The notes beneath the pieces are model-generated. The model did not search any database. It saw only the letters and a program-made list of their open reading frames with translations, and was not told the origin of the DNA. This document shows, piece by piece, positions 32,613 to 40,870 of a stretch of DNA of 61,053 nt (position 1 is its first letter; every line of letters begins with the position of its first letter). The position numbers and the translations under genes are program-made. The DNA is taken from the NCBI GenBank assembly GCA_017643305.1, contig JAEPNQ010000015.1, forward strand, positions 1 through 61,053, read 5' to 3'. The stretch is from Marinibacterium sp. (lineage in GTDB: Bacteria > Pseudomonadota > Alphaproteobacteria > Rhodobacterales > Rhodobacteraceae).

Positions 32613-33536
32613 ATGAGCGAACCAACCGCAGGCGCCCTCGAGCGCGAGGCTGAACGTGACGACAACCGGACACGTTGGCTGCTGTCCCTGCCCGCCATGA
32701 TCATCATCGTATTGGCCGCCGCTGGGCCGCTGTTGGTCATGGTCGTCTATTCTTTCTTGACGCCCGGCGATTACGGCAATGTCAAATGGGAGTTTTCCAC
32801 GCAGGCCTGGGTCAACACGATCCTGCAGCGCGATATTTTCGACGACACGCTGATGTGGGCCGACGCGCATCTGTCGATATTCTGGCGCAGCCTGTCGCTG
32901 TCGTTAATCACAACGGTCATGGCCTTTGCCTTTGGATTACCGACGGCTTGGTTCATCGCCACGCAGCCGCCCGGCAAACGCGAATTCTGGCTATTTCTGG
33001 TGACCGTTCCATTCTGGTCCAACCTGCTGGTGCGCACCATTGCTATTCAGGAGCTGATCCGTGCGGAGGGTGTCATCAACAACTTGCTGTTGCTTTTGGG
33101 CATTATCGACGAACCGCTGCAGATGATGTTCACCAATTTTGCCATCGCGTTTGGCATGACCTATGTCTACCTGCCTCTGATGGTGTTGCCGATTTATGCC
33201 GCCGTCGACAAGCTGGACTTCCGGTTGGTGGAGGCCGCAAACGACCTTTATGCCAGCCGTTGGCGTACCTTCTGGCGCGTGATCCTTCCTTTGATCAAAC
33301 CGGGTATCATTGCCGGGTCAATCCTTGTCTTTATTCCGTCGCTGGGGGCTTATGTGACACCTCGCGTGCTGGGTGGCGGCAAGAACCTGATGTTCGGCAA
33401 CCTGATCGAGCTGCAGTTTGGACAGGGCCGCAACTGGCCACTGGGCGCGGCGTTATCGCTGATGTTGATGGCGGCGGTCATGGTGTCGCTGATCTGGTAT
33501 GTGCGCGTCACGTCGCGGGAGCGGTCCAATGTCTGA
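32613..33536 (+). CDS. Polyamine-type ABC permease, PotB-like, system 1
   Basis: This inner-membrane permease has six predicted helices and the coupling segment L-V-E-A-A-N-D-L-Y-A-S-R-W-R-T-F-W-R-V near residues 205-223 (E-A-A loop), typical of PotB/PotH subunits. Two starts compete: ATG 32595, just after the ATPase stop, and ATG 32613, which has a perfect GGAGGTG site eight bases upstream; the latter is preferred (307 residues). It overlaps the next permease gene by eight bases. Confidence 0.85.
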   Translation: MSEPTAGALEREAERDDNRTRWLLSLPAMIIIVLAAAGPLLVMVVYSFLTPGDYGNVKWEFSTQAWVNTILQRDIFDDTLMWADAHLSIFWRSLSLSLITTVMAFAFGLPTAWFIATQPPGKREFWLFLVTVPFWSNLLVRTIAIQELIRAEGVINNLLLLLGIIDEPLQMMFTNFAIAFGMTYVYLPLMVLPIYAAVDKLDFRLVEAANDLYASRWRTFWRVILPLIKPGIIAGSILVFIPSLGAYVTPRVLGGGKNLMFGNLIELQFGQGRNWPLGAALSLMLMAAVMVSLIWYVRVTSRERSNV

Positions 33537-34350
33537 ACCGATCCGCCAGCCTCGGCGCGGCTATTCCGTCCGCTCCCTGCCCGGCTTTGCCGTGGTCGCG
33601 GTCTTCACTTTTTTCGCGCTTTATGCACCGATCCTGATCCTGGTGGCGTTTTCCTTCAACGCAGGCACGTCGCTGGCCATATGGGAAGGGTTCAGCCTAC
33701 GCTGGTATGCACAGGCTGCAGCCAACGAAGCGGTTCAGGAAGCCGCGGTCAGATCGCTGATCCTCGCCGGGGTCGCCGCCAGCGTCGCCACGGTTGCCGC
33801 GACCATGGCCGCGCTCGCCACCACCCGAACCCGCCGGTTCCCCGGTCGTACGATGATCTACGCGCTGATCAACCAACCACTTATGGTGCCAGAGATCGTG
33901 ACCGCCGTTGCCCTGTTGATCGTGTTTGCCTGGATCAAGGTGGCAACAGGGCACACGTCGATGGTCTATCTCATCTCGGCGCATACGGCGTTTTGCATCC
34001 CCTTCGCCTATCTCCCGATCCGGGCTCGGCTGGAAACTATGGACTATACTTTGGAAACAGCCGCCAAGGATCTGTACGCCAGCCCTTGGAAAGTGTTTTC
34101 CCGCGTGACCCTGCCGCTGATGTGGCCAGGGATCATCGCAGGCTACATGCTGGCGTTTGTGATTTCTCTGGATGACGTGGTGATCACCGAGTTTGTGAAA
34201 TCGGCCGGTCAGGAAACGCTGCCGACCTTCATGCTGGGTCAGCTGCGGCGCGTTGTGACCCCCGAGATCAATGCCATTTCAACTATTATCCTGGCGGCCG
34301 GTGCAATTCTGGTTTCGCTGTTTTTCTGGCTGAGCAGGGGAAGGCGTTAA
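33529..34350 (+). CDS. Polyamine-type ABC permease, PotC-like, system 1
   Basis: The 273-residue protein has six helices and the E-A-A loop as L-E-T-A-A-K-D-L-Y-A-S-P-W-K-V-F near residues 176-191. The C-terminal helix pair carries I-S-L-D-D-V-V-I-T-E-F-V, the hallmark of PotC/PotI. ATG 33529 overlaps the preceding stop and is preceded by GGGAG. It forms the channel with the PotB-like subunit. Confidence 0.88.
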   Translation: MSEPIRQPRRGYSVRSLPGFAVVAVFTFFALYAPILILVAFSFNAGTSLAIWEGFSLRWYAQAAANEAVQEAAVRSLILAGVAASVATVAATMAALATTRTRRFPGRTMIYALINQPLMVPEIVTAVALLIVFAWIKVATGHTSMVYLISAHTAFCIPFAYLPIRARLETMDYTLETAAKDLYASPWKVFSRVTLPLMWPGIIAGYMLAFVISLDDVVITEFVKSAGQETLPTFMLGQLRRVVTPEINAISTIILAAGAILVSLFFWLSRGRR

Positions 34351-34410
34351 ATCATTAACCAGCCGAAAGAAGCTGGGCTAATCTGTAACAACCAACATGA
34401 GGAGACTCAC

Positions 34411-35433
34411 ATGAAAAAGCTCTTTGCTGCTGCTTCTGTCCTGGCCCTGTCTACGACCGGCGTCTGGGCACAGGAACTGCAAATCTACAATTGGGGGAAC
34501 TACACAAACCCCAAGCTGATCGACAAATTCGAAGCTGAAACCGGGATCAAGGTGACCATCACCGATTATGATTCCAACGACACCGCGCTGGCCAAGGTCA
34601 AGGCGGGCGGCCACGGGTTTGACATTGTTGTTCCGTCCAACAGCTACATTCCGATCTGGGTTGGCGAAGGTCTGCTGATGGAAACACGGCCCGACCAGAT
34701 GCCTAACTTCAAGAACGTTAAGGCAGAGTTCGTGGATGTCGATTGGGACCCTGGCCGCCATTACACAGTGCCGTGGCAGTGGGGGTCGACCGGTGTTGTC
34801 GTAAACACCAAATACTATGACGGCGACATCAATACATCGGCCATGTTCCTCGATCCGCCGGAAGAGCTGCGTGGCAAAATCAACGTTGTGCCTGAAATGG
34901 GCGACGTGATGAGCTTGTCGATCATGTACTACGGCGGTGAGCCGTGCACGAATGACAAGGAAGTTCTCAAGAAAGTGCGCGACGGTCTTGTGGCCGCAAA
35001 ACAGCATTGGCTTGGCATGGACTATGGCAACCTCGAAAAGTTCGCCAAGGAAGACCTCTGGGCCGGCGTGAACTGGAACGGATCTACCTTCCGGATGCGC
35101 CTGCAGAATGAAAACGTGAACTACGGCTATCCGAAAGAAGGCTTCCCGCTTTGGATGGATTCGGTGGCGGTTCTGGCCGACGCCAAGAACGTGGAAGAAG
35201 CCAAGACATTCCAGAACTTCGTTATGGACCCGGAAAACGCGGCCCTGATTTCCGAATTTGCGCGCTATGCCAACGGTATCAACGGGTCGGAACCGTTCAT
35301 GCCGGAAGACATGAAATCCGCACCGGAAATCGTCATTCCGGCAGAGCTGGTTGAAAAAGGTGTGTTCACGCCCACCTGCGATCCGGAAACACAGAAGCTC
35401 TACACCCGCATCTGGACCGATCTGCAGAAGTAA
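34411..35433 (+). CDS. Polyamine-type ABC solute-binding protein (PotD family), system 1
   Basis: This 340-residue periplasmic protein has a signal peptide (M-K-K-L-F-A-A-A-S-V... cleaved near V-W-A-Q) and PotD-family landmarks: L-Q-I-Y-N-W-G-N-Y near residue 24, G-F-D-I-V-V-P-S-N-S-Y near 70 and V-P-W-Q-W-G-S-T-G near 116. Its gene follows the two permeases and is preceded by GAGGAG. It is followed by a very strong hairpin and then the serine hydrolase gene. The ligand is inferred to carry an amine group; it need not be a natural polyamine. Confidence 0.88.
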   Translation: MKKLFAAASVLALSTTGVWAQELQIYNWGNYTNPKLIDKFEAETGIKVTITDYDSNDTALAKVKAGGHGFDIVVPSNSYIPIWVGEGLLMETRPDQMPNFKNVKAEFVDVDWDPGRHYTVPWQWGSTGVVVNTKYYDGDINTSAMFLDPPEELRGKINVVPEMGDVMSLSIMYYGGEPCTNDKEVLKKVRDGLVAAKQHWLGMDYGNLEKFAKEDLWAGVNWNGSTFRMRLQNENVNYGYPKEGFPLWMDSVAVLADAKNVEEAKTFQNFVMDPENAALISEFARYANGINGSEPFMPEDMKSAPEIVIPAELVEKGVFTPTCDPETQKLYTRIWTDLQK

Positions 35434-35459
35434 CTGCCGCACATCATCCAAAAGCACAC

Positions 35460-35483
35460 CCCCCCGGCATTCGTGCCGGGGGG
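35460..35483 (+). terminator. Ten-bp perfect GC hairpin with TTCG loop
   Basis: CCCCCCGGCA and TGCCGGGGGG pair perfectly around a stable TTCG tetraloop, 26 bases after the binding-protein stop. No T run follows, so read-through into the serine hydrolase gene is expected; the element probably protects upstream mRNA or lowers downstream expression. Confidence 0.6.
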
Positions 35484-35524
35484 CACCGAAAGGGCGCCCC
35501 CGTCGCCATCTGCCGGAGCCCAAC

Positions 35525-36739
35525 ATGTCCAGCTATCGCAATACCGATCCAATCCCCCCGATCATGGCAGGCAGCCCGCCGCCACCTGAATGGCGCGTTC
35601 CCAGAGCTGATTGGGACCGCCCGCCGTGGAACCGGTGGTCGTTCCAGAATATTCGCAAGATCCTGCCCACTGAAAACATCGGCTGTGGATGCAGTCCGAC
35701 GCAATGGATCGTTGAAGAACGAGACCTGACCAAGGTTGCTTTTGACGCCTTTGACGGCACGCCCAGCACAGTTTCTGACGTTCTGAACGAATACACGGAC
35801 GGGTTTCTGGTCGCCAAGGGCGGCGTAATCCTACACGAAAGCTACCATAATGGTATGACCCGACAGACCCAGCATCTGTCACAATCGGTGGCCAAATCAG
35901 TGGTCTCCACGGTTGCTGGCGTGCTGATCGCCAAGGGCCGTTTAGACCCGACCGAGCTAATCACCACTTATTTGCCTGAGCTGGAACGTACCGCCTGGCG
36001 CGGCGCCACCGTGCAGCATGTTTTGGATATGACCACAGGGGTCAGATACGTCGAAGAATACACCGACCCCAACAGCGACATGGGCCGCACAGATGTGGCC
36101 TGCGGTTGGAAACAGGTGCCCGATGGCGCCGACCCGGCCGATTGGCCGACCACTCTCTGGGACCAAATCATGGGTCTCACGGAATGCGAAACAGACCACG
36201 GCGCGCGTTTCAAATACCGATCCATCGAAACCGATGTTCTGGGCTTTACCATATCGCGCTTGACCGGTTTGAGCCTAGCCGAGGCGATCTCAGTTTTCCT
36301 TTGGGCACCCATGGGCGCAGAAAACCCTGCCTGTATCACTGTCGATCCGGCTGGCACCGGGCTAGGCGATGGTGGCATGTGCGCAACCCTGCGCGATTAC
36401 GCACGCTTTGGTCAGACCATGCTGGACAATGGTCTGGCCAATGGGCGGCAGGTGATCCCTGCAGACTGGGTCGCCGATGTGCGCAGCGGTGACCACGGGC
36501 GGTTCGACGATCAAAGCCGTGAATTCATGCCGAACGGGCGGTATCGCAACATGTTTTGGATACAGGACGCCGACAGAATGACCCATATGTCGCTGGGTGT
36601 GTTTGGGCAGTTCATCTACGTTTCGCCGGAACGGGACATGGTTGTGGTGCAGCTGTCCAGCTGGCCGGAATTCCTGAGCTCGGAACGCCATTCCAACACG
36701 ATGCGCGCGATCAACGCGATCGCTGCGGAAATATGCTGA
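35525..36739 (+). CDS. NylB-like serine hydrolase (beta-lactamase fold)
   Basis: The 404-residue enzyme follows the plan of 6-aminohexanoate-dimer hydrolase (NylB) along its length. The catalytic S-x-x-K is S121-V-A-K124, the second tyrosine is Y231 in F-K-Y-R-S-I-E-T-D-V-L-G, and the substrate-side Y179 (E-E-Y-T-D-P) and D190 match NylB Y170 and D181. The position of NylB N266 appears to be D282 (G-L-G-D-G-G). No signal peptide is visible, so it acts in the cytoplasm on imported substrate. ATG 35525 is used; an open frame further upstream lacks support. NylB numbering is from memory of the family. The amidase gene follows after 12 bases. Confidence 0.75.
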   Translation: MSSYRNTDPIPPIMAGSPPPPEWRVPRADWDRPPWNRWSFQNIRKILPTENIGCGCSPTQWIVEERDLTKVAFDAFDGTPSTVSDVLNEYTDGFLVAKGGVILHESYHNGMTRQTQHLSQSVAKSVVSTVAGVLIAKGRLDPTELITTYLPELERTAWRGATVQHVLDMTTGVRYVEEYTDPNSDMGRTDVACGWKQVPDGADPADWPTTLWDQIMGLTECETDHGARFKYRSIETDVLGFTISRLTGLSLAEAISVFLWAPMGAENPACITVDPAGTGLGDGGMCATLRDYARFGQTMLDNGLANGRQVIPADWVADVRSGDHGRFDDQSREFMPNGRYRNMFWIQDADRMTHMSLGVFGQFIYVSPERDMVVVQLSSWPEFLSSERHSNTMRAINAIAAEIC

Positions 36740-36751
36740 AGGGAAAGCGCC

Positions 36752-38167
36752 ATGACCGACCTCACCTATCTTTCCGCCTCCGAGGCAATGGCGCAGTTTG
36801 CTGCCGGGACATTGTCACCCGTGGAACTCATGCAAACCGTAATCGCCCGTGCGGAAGCGGTTGAGCCCACAATCAACGCTTTCACCTACAATTATTTTGA
36901 CGAAGCCATGGACGCCGCCCGCGCATCCGAAGCACGCTGGGCCAAGGGCGCGCCGCTGGGGTGCCTTGACGGGCTGCCGGTCGGCATCAAGGATGAAAGC
37001 TATATCGCAGGCAAGCCGACCTCGAATGGATCACTGATCATGAAGGATTTCGTGGCGGACCACACGTCTGTCATGAATGAACGGATCCTAAAAGAAGGGG
37101 CCATCGTACACGCCAGAACCGCTACACCGGAATTTTCTTGCGCCGGGTTCACGCATTCGCGGTTGTGGGGCATCACCCGTAACCCGTGGAACCCGGAATT
37201 CACCCCCGGTGGTTCCTCGGGCGGCACTGCAGCTTCTCTCGCTGCCGGGACATCGGCCATCGCCACCGGATCGGACATTGGCGGCTCAATCCGCATCCCA
37301 GCCTCCTGCTGTGGTCTGGTGGGCTACAAACCGCCTTATGGCCGCAACCCGGATGATCCACCCTTCAACCTCGATTTTTACTGCCACACTGGCCCACTTG
37401 CCCGCACGGTGAAGGACGCGATTCTACTGCAGAACGTGATGTGTGGCCCATCACCCAAGGATATCTCTACGCTGTATCCCAAGCTGGTCCTGCCGACCTC
37501 CTACCCCGACCTCAAGGGCTGGAAGATCGCCTTCTCGATGGATTTGGGCAGCTTCACCGTGCGCGAAGATGTTCGGCGCAATACGCTGGCCGCCCTGGAT
37601 GTTTTCCGCGGGCTGGGTGCCGAGATTCTGGAGGTCGATCTGGGCTGGGGCGATGAGATACAGGCTGCTTGTATGGCCTATCTCAACCACCTCTTTGGCG
37701 GGGCGCTGTCGACCTTGTTGGAAGAGCACGGCGACGACATGACGGAATACTGCCGTGACTTTGCGACCACGGCCTTGGGCTCCACTGCGCAGGATTTCTT
37801 GAAATCGCTGGAAGTGGCCGGGCAGGCGTATCTGACACTCGGCCCGATTCTGGAAGAGTTTGACGCACTGGTCTGTCCCACAAACGCGCTTCCAGCGGTG
37901 CCTGCGGATTTTGACATGAAGGCGCTGTCCATCGAAGGTGTGGAGGTACGCCCAGAACTGGGTTGGGTCATGACCACGCCGTTCAACATGATGAGCCGCT
38001 GTCCGGTGCTGACCCTGCCATCGGGGTTCGGGTCCGAAGGCGTGCCCACCGGCATCCAGATCGTTGGCCCGACTTATCGGGACGAAGTCGTTTTTCAGGC
38101 CGCCACGGCATATGAAGCCGCAGTTGGCGGATGGTACGCAAACGCAGAGGCTAGGCCAAACCTGTAA
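36752..38167 (+). CDS. Amidase-signature family amidase
   Basis: This 471-residue enzyme has the Ser-cisSer-Lys catalytic set of the amidase-signature family: K80 (L-P-V-G-I-K-D-E), the serine pair S155-S156 (G-G-S-S-G-G) and S179 (G-S-D-I-G-G-S-I-R-I-P). The family includes GatA, fatty-acid amide hydrolases and NylA, the cyclic-dimer hydrolase of nylon oligomer metabolism. A GAAGGGAA site precedes the ATG. Together with the NylB-like gene and the importer upstream it suggests stepwise hydrolysis of an imported amide; the natural substrate is unknown. It ends just before the Zur box of the next operon. Confidence 0.85.
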   Translation: MTDLTYLSASEAMAQFAAGTLSPVELMQTVIARAEAVEPTINAFTYNYFDEAMDAARASEARWAKGAPLGCLDGLPVGIKDESYIAGKPTSNGSLIMKDFVADHTSVMNERILKEGAIVHARTATPEFSCAGFTHSRLWGITRNPWNPEFTPGGSSGGTAASLAAGTSAIATGSDIGGSIRIPASCCGLVGYKPPYGRNPDDPPFNLDFYCHTGPLARTVKDAILLQNVMCGPSPKDISTLYPKLVLPTSYPDLKGWKIAFSMDLGSFTVREDVRRNTLAALDVFRGLGAEILEVDLGWGDEIQAACMAYLNHLFGGALSTLLEEHGDDMTEYCRDFATTALGSTAQDFLKSLEVAGQAYLTLGPILEEFDALVCPTNALPAVPADFDMKALSIEGVEVRPELGWVMTTPFNMMSRCPVLTLPSGFGSEGVPTGIQIVGPTYRDEVVFQAATAYEAAVGGWYANAEARPNL

Positions 38168-38201
38168 GCAGAGGGAGACACCGGTTGCTCCAAAAATTTT
38201 T

Positions 38202-38219
38202 GTGATGTTATATCATTAC
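38202..38219 (+). promoter_or_regulatory. Zur box (zinc-responsive operator)
   Basis: The 18-base near-palindrome GTGATGTTATATCATTAC agrees closely with the alphaproteobacterial Zur consensus (GTAATGTTATAACATTAC type); 14 of its 18 positions are symmetric. It lies 25 bases upstream of the DUF2796 gene, where a bound repressor would block transcription when zinc is plentiful. Confidence 0.75.
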
Positions 38220-38243
38220 AGATATCTTATTCCGGAGTTTCCG

Positions 38244-38879
38244 ATGCGTTATGTTCTTCCAATTCTTGCTGCAACCCTTGTTCAAACTGGGCATGTCCAT
38301 GCCGAAACGCGTCAGATGGACTCGCACGAACATGGAAGCGGCACGCTGAATATCGCCCTGGAAGGCAGCACCGTTGTCATGGAGTTCGAAGCGCCCGGCT
38401 ATGACATCGTGGGGTTTGAATACGAAGCGACTTCGGACAAGGATCTGGCGGCGATCGAGGCCGCGATAGAAAAGCTGGAAAGCCCTATGTCTCTGTTTGT
38501 ACCGAACAACAGCGCAGGCTGTACTGTGGCAGCCTCCCACGCGAGCTTGATGACCGAAGAGGACGGGCATGAAGAGCACAAAGATCACGAGCATGACGAC
38601 GATCACGAAGAACATGCGGAAGGCGAAGATCACGACGAAGACCATGCCGATGATCATGACGAGCATGATCATGAAGACGAAGCCAGCCATACGGAGTTCG
38701 AGGCCGAGTATGCTCTGACCTGCGACAGCCCTGAAAAGCTGACCAGCCTTGCGTTTACGTATTTCCAAACCTTTCCGAATGCGGAAGAGTTGGACATACA
38801 GCTCATTACGGAAAAAGGCGCTTTTGCGTTTGAAGCCGACAGGGCAAACCCAACCGTGGATCTTCAGGGAACCCAGTAA
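38244..38879 (+). CDS. ZrgA-like histidine-rich zinc-uptake protein (DUF2796)
   Basis: This 211-residue protein has a signal peptide (M-R-Y-V-L-P-I-L-A-A-T-L... cleaved near V-H-A) and a DUF2796 domain. Between about residues 108 and 150 lies a low-complexity run of histidine, aspartate and glutamate, typical of metal-scavenging periplasmic proteins. The N-terminal H-E-H-G-x-G-x-L-N-I-A motif is characteristic of the ZrgA family, known from the Vibrio zinc importer ZrgABCDE. ATG 38244 is chosen by the signal peptide and a GGAG site. With the Zur box upstream, a role in zinc uptake is strongly suggested. Confidence 0.82.
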   Translation: MRYVLPILAATLVQTGHVHAETRQMDSHEHGSGTLNIALEGSTVVMEFEAPGYDIVGFEYEATSDKDLAAIEAAIEKLESPMSLFVPNNSAGCTVAASHASLMTEEDGHEEHKDHEHDDDHEEHAEGEDHDEDHADDHDEHDHEDEASHTEFEAEYALTCDSPEKLTSLAFTYFQTFPNAEELDIQLITEKGAFAFEADRANPTVDLQGTQ

Positions 38880-38881
38880 GC

Positions 38882-39583
38882 ATGACCAACCAGCCGCCGG
38901 CTCTCACACTCGAAGGTGTGCGGTTCACCTGGCCCGGCGGCAAATTTGGCCTTGCCATTGACGCGTTCAATATTGCCGCGGGCGAGGCCGTTTTTCTACG
39001 CGGACCTAGCGGCTCCGGAAAGTCCACCCTGCTCAGCCTTGTCGCGGGGATCACAACGCCCCAACAAGGCCGTATTGCTCTGCAGGGTGAGGACCTGACC
39101 GGTCTTCGCGCGTCTAGGCGTGACAGGGTGCGGGCGGAACAAACCGGCGTCATATTTCAGATGTTCAACCTGGTGCCCTACCTGACCCCGTTGGAAAACA
39201 TCCTGCTGCCTTTGCGCTTTGCACCGAACCGGCGGCAGCGGTGTGGTGTGCTCCAAGCCGCCGCGCTGGACCTGACACGCGGCCTGTCCCTGCCTGACGA
39301 TCTGGTTTTATCCGCCTCTGCCGGTACGCTAAGTGCCGGCCAGCAGCAACGCGTCGCCGTCGCCCGCGCCATGATCGGGACGCCGCCATTGATCGTGGCG
39401 GATGAACCGACATCTGCGTTGGACAACGAAGCACGCGCCGATTTCATGGCACTGCTGTTTCAGCAAGTCCGGGCCTCCGGTGCCGCGCTGCTGATGGTCA
39501 GCCATTACCCTACTCTGTCAGATGGGTTCGACCGGGTGGTTGATCTGGCCGACGTGGCCCAAGGAATGAAAGCAGCGGCATGA
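38882..39583 (+). CDS. ABC transporter ATPase (LolD/MacB-like) of the Zur operon
   Basis: The 233-residue ATPase has Walker A G-P-S-G-S-G-K-S-T near 39-47, Q-loop G-V-I-F-Q-M-F-N-L-V-P-Y-L, a degenerate signature L-S-A-G-Q-Q-Q-R near 148 and Walker B P-L-I-V-A-D-E-P-T. It belongs to the LolD/MacB/FtsE group that works with FtsX-type permeases on periplasmic or outer-membrane tasks rather than direct import. It begins 2 bases after the DUF2796 stop and overlaps the permease gene by 4 bases. Confidence 0.88.
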   Translation: MTNQPPALTLEGVRFTWPGGKFGLAIDAFNIAAGEAVFLRGPSGSGKSTLLSLVAGITTPQQGRIALQGEDLTGLRASRRDRVRAEQTGVIFQMFNLVPYLTPLENILLPLRFAPNRRQRCGVLQAAALDLTRGLSLPDDLVLSASAGTLSAGQQQRVAVARAMIGTPPLIVADEPTSALDNEARADFMALLFQQVRASGAALLMVSHYPTLSDGFDRVVDLADVAQGMKAAA

Positions 39584-40833
39584 CGCTGGTCAGGCTCGCG
39601 CTCAAATCTCTGCTCAGCCGACGGTTCACCGTAGGGCTGACGGTGTTTGCCATTGCCCTGTCGGTGGCTTTGTTTCTCGGTGTAGAGAAACTGCGCACCG
39701 GTGCGCGGGCCAGTTTCGCCGATACGATTTCCAAAACCGATCTGATCATGGGCGCGCGATCGGGCAGTGTGCAACTGCTGCTCTATTCCGTATTTCGCAT
39801 TGGCAATGCCACCAACAACGTATCCTGGCAAAGCTATGAAGAACTGACCAGCCGACCGGAGGTCGATTGGGCCGTTCCCATTTCACTGGGCGACAGCCAC
39901 AAGCAGTTTCGCGTCATGGGCACGACTGCGGCCTATTTCGACCGGTACAAATACCGCAACGGTCGGTCCCTGGCCTTTGAACAGGGCGTCGCGTTTGATG
40001 ATCTGTTTGATGCCGTCATTGGCGCGGATGTGGCTCAGACGCTGGGCTATGCTGTTGGCCACCCGATCATCGTGGCACATGGTCTGGCGTCGTTCACCGA
40101 GCATGACGAATTGCCATTCCGCATCTCCGGCGTTCTGGAAAAAACCGGGACACCTGCCGACAGCACCGTTTTCGTGGGGCTAGACGCGATCGAGGCGATC
40201 CATGTGGATTGGCAGGGCGGCGGACGCAAATCCGGCCCCGCCACGACCGAAGATGTGATCCGCGCCATGGACCTGAAACCCAAGGCCATCACGGCCGCCA
40301 TGATCGGTGTGAAATCTCGCTTGCAGGCTTTTGGCCTTCAACGGGCGATTAACGAATATCCCGATGAGCCGCTACAGGCCATTCTGCCCGGTATCGCCTT
40401 GCAGGAATTGTGGGAGATTGTCGGCGTTGCAGAAACCGCGCTGACGGGTGTGTCTGCCATGGTGGTTGCAACCGCCCTACTGGGCATGGCCGTGATGATC
40501 CTGTCGGGGCTGAACGAACGCCGGCGCGAAATGGCAATCCTGCGATCTGTGGGTGCGGGGCCGCTGACGATTGCGGGTTTGATGTTGACCGAAGCGGTTA
40601 CCATGGCTGCGGCAGGCGCCGCGCTGGGTATAGGCCTGCTTTATGTTGGGTTGCTGGGGCTAAGGCCTTGGCTGGATGCTGCCTATGGTCTGTATCTGCC
40701 GCTTTCAGGGCTGACACAGAAAGATGTGATCATGCTTGGGCTGGTTTTAGCTGCCGCGGCATTGGTCAGCCTTGTTCCGGCTATCCGAGCTTATAGATTG
40801 TCGGTTGCAGACGGGATGATGGTGAAGGTCTGA
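39580..40833 (+). CDS. FtsX/MacB-like ABC permease of the Zur operon
   Basis: The 417-residue protein has one N-terminal helix (about 15-37), a large periplasmic domain and three C-terminal helices (about 290-312, 335-365, 380-405), the FtsX/LolC plan. The N-L-E-R-R-R-E-M-A-I-L-R-S-V-G-A-like stretch (here L-N-E-R-R-R-E-M-A-I-L-R-S-V-G-A-G) near residue 309 is the ATPase contact. It works with the preceding ATPase. The overlap of four bases shows coupling. Energy transfer to a periplasmic or envelope process during zinc scarcity is inferred. Confidence 0.88.
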   Translation: MTLVRLALKSLLSRRFTVGLTVFAIALSVALFLGVEKLRTGARASFADTISKTDLIMGARSGSVQLLLYSVFRIGNATNNVSWQSYEELTSRPEVDWAVPISLGDSHKQFRVMGTTAAYFDRYKYRNGRSLAFEQGVAFDDLFDAVIGADVAQTLGYAVGHPIIVAHGLASFTEHDELPFRISGVLEKTGTPADSTVFVGLDAIEAIHVDWQGGGRKSGPATTEDVIRAMDLKPKAITAAMIGVKSRLQAFGLQRAINEYPDEPLQAILPGIALQELWEIVGVAETALTGVSAMVVATALLGMAVMILSGLNERRREMAILRSVGAGPLTIAGLMLTEAVTMAAAGAALGIGLLYVGLLGLRPWLDAAYGLYLPLSGLTQKDVIMLGLVLAAAALVSLVPAIRAYRLSVADGMMVKV

Positions 40834-40870
40834 GGACGCTTCCCAAGTCATCTTTGGGAGATTACCGAGA

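Noticed and set aside
38565-38700. Apparent short tandem repeats of GATCA-like units
   Set aside because: They come from the histidine/aspartate-rich protein segment and are irregular; not a CRISPR or satellite array. No CRISPR array was seen anywhere in the window.
38208-38768. Long open frame on the minus strand opposite the DUF2796 gene
   Set aside because: It arises because histidine and acidic codons read backwards as valine, methionine and isoleucine; no ribosome site or homology.
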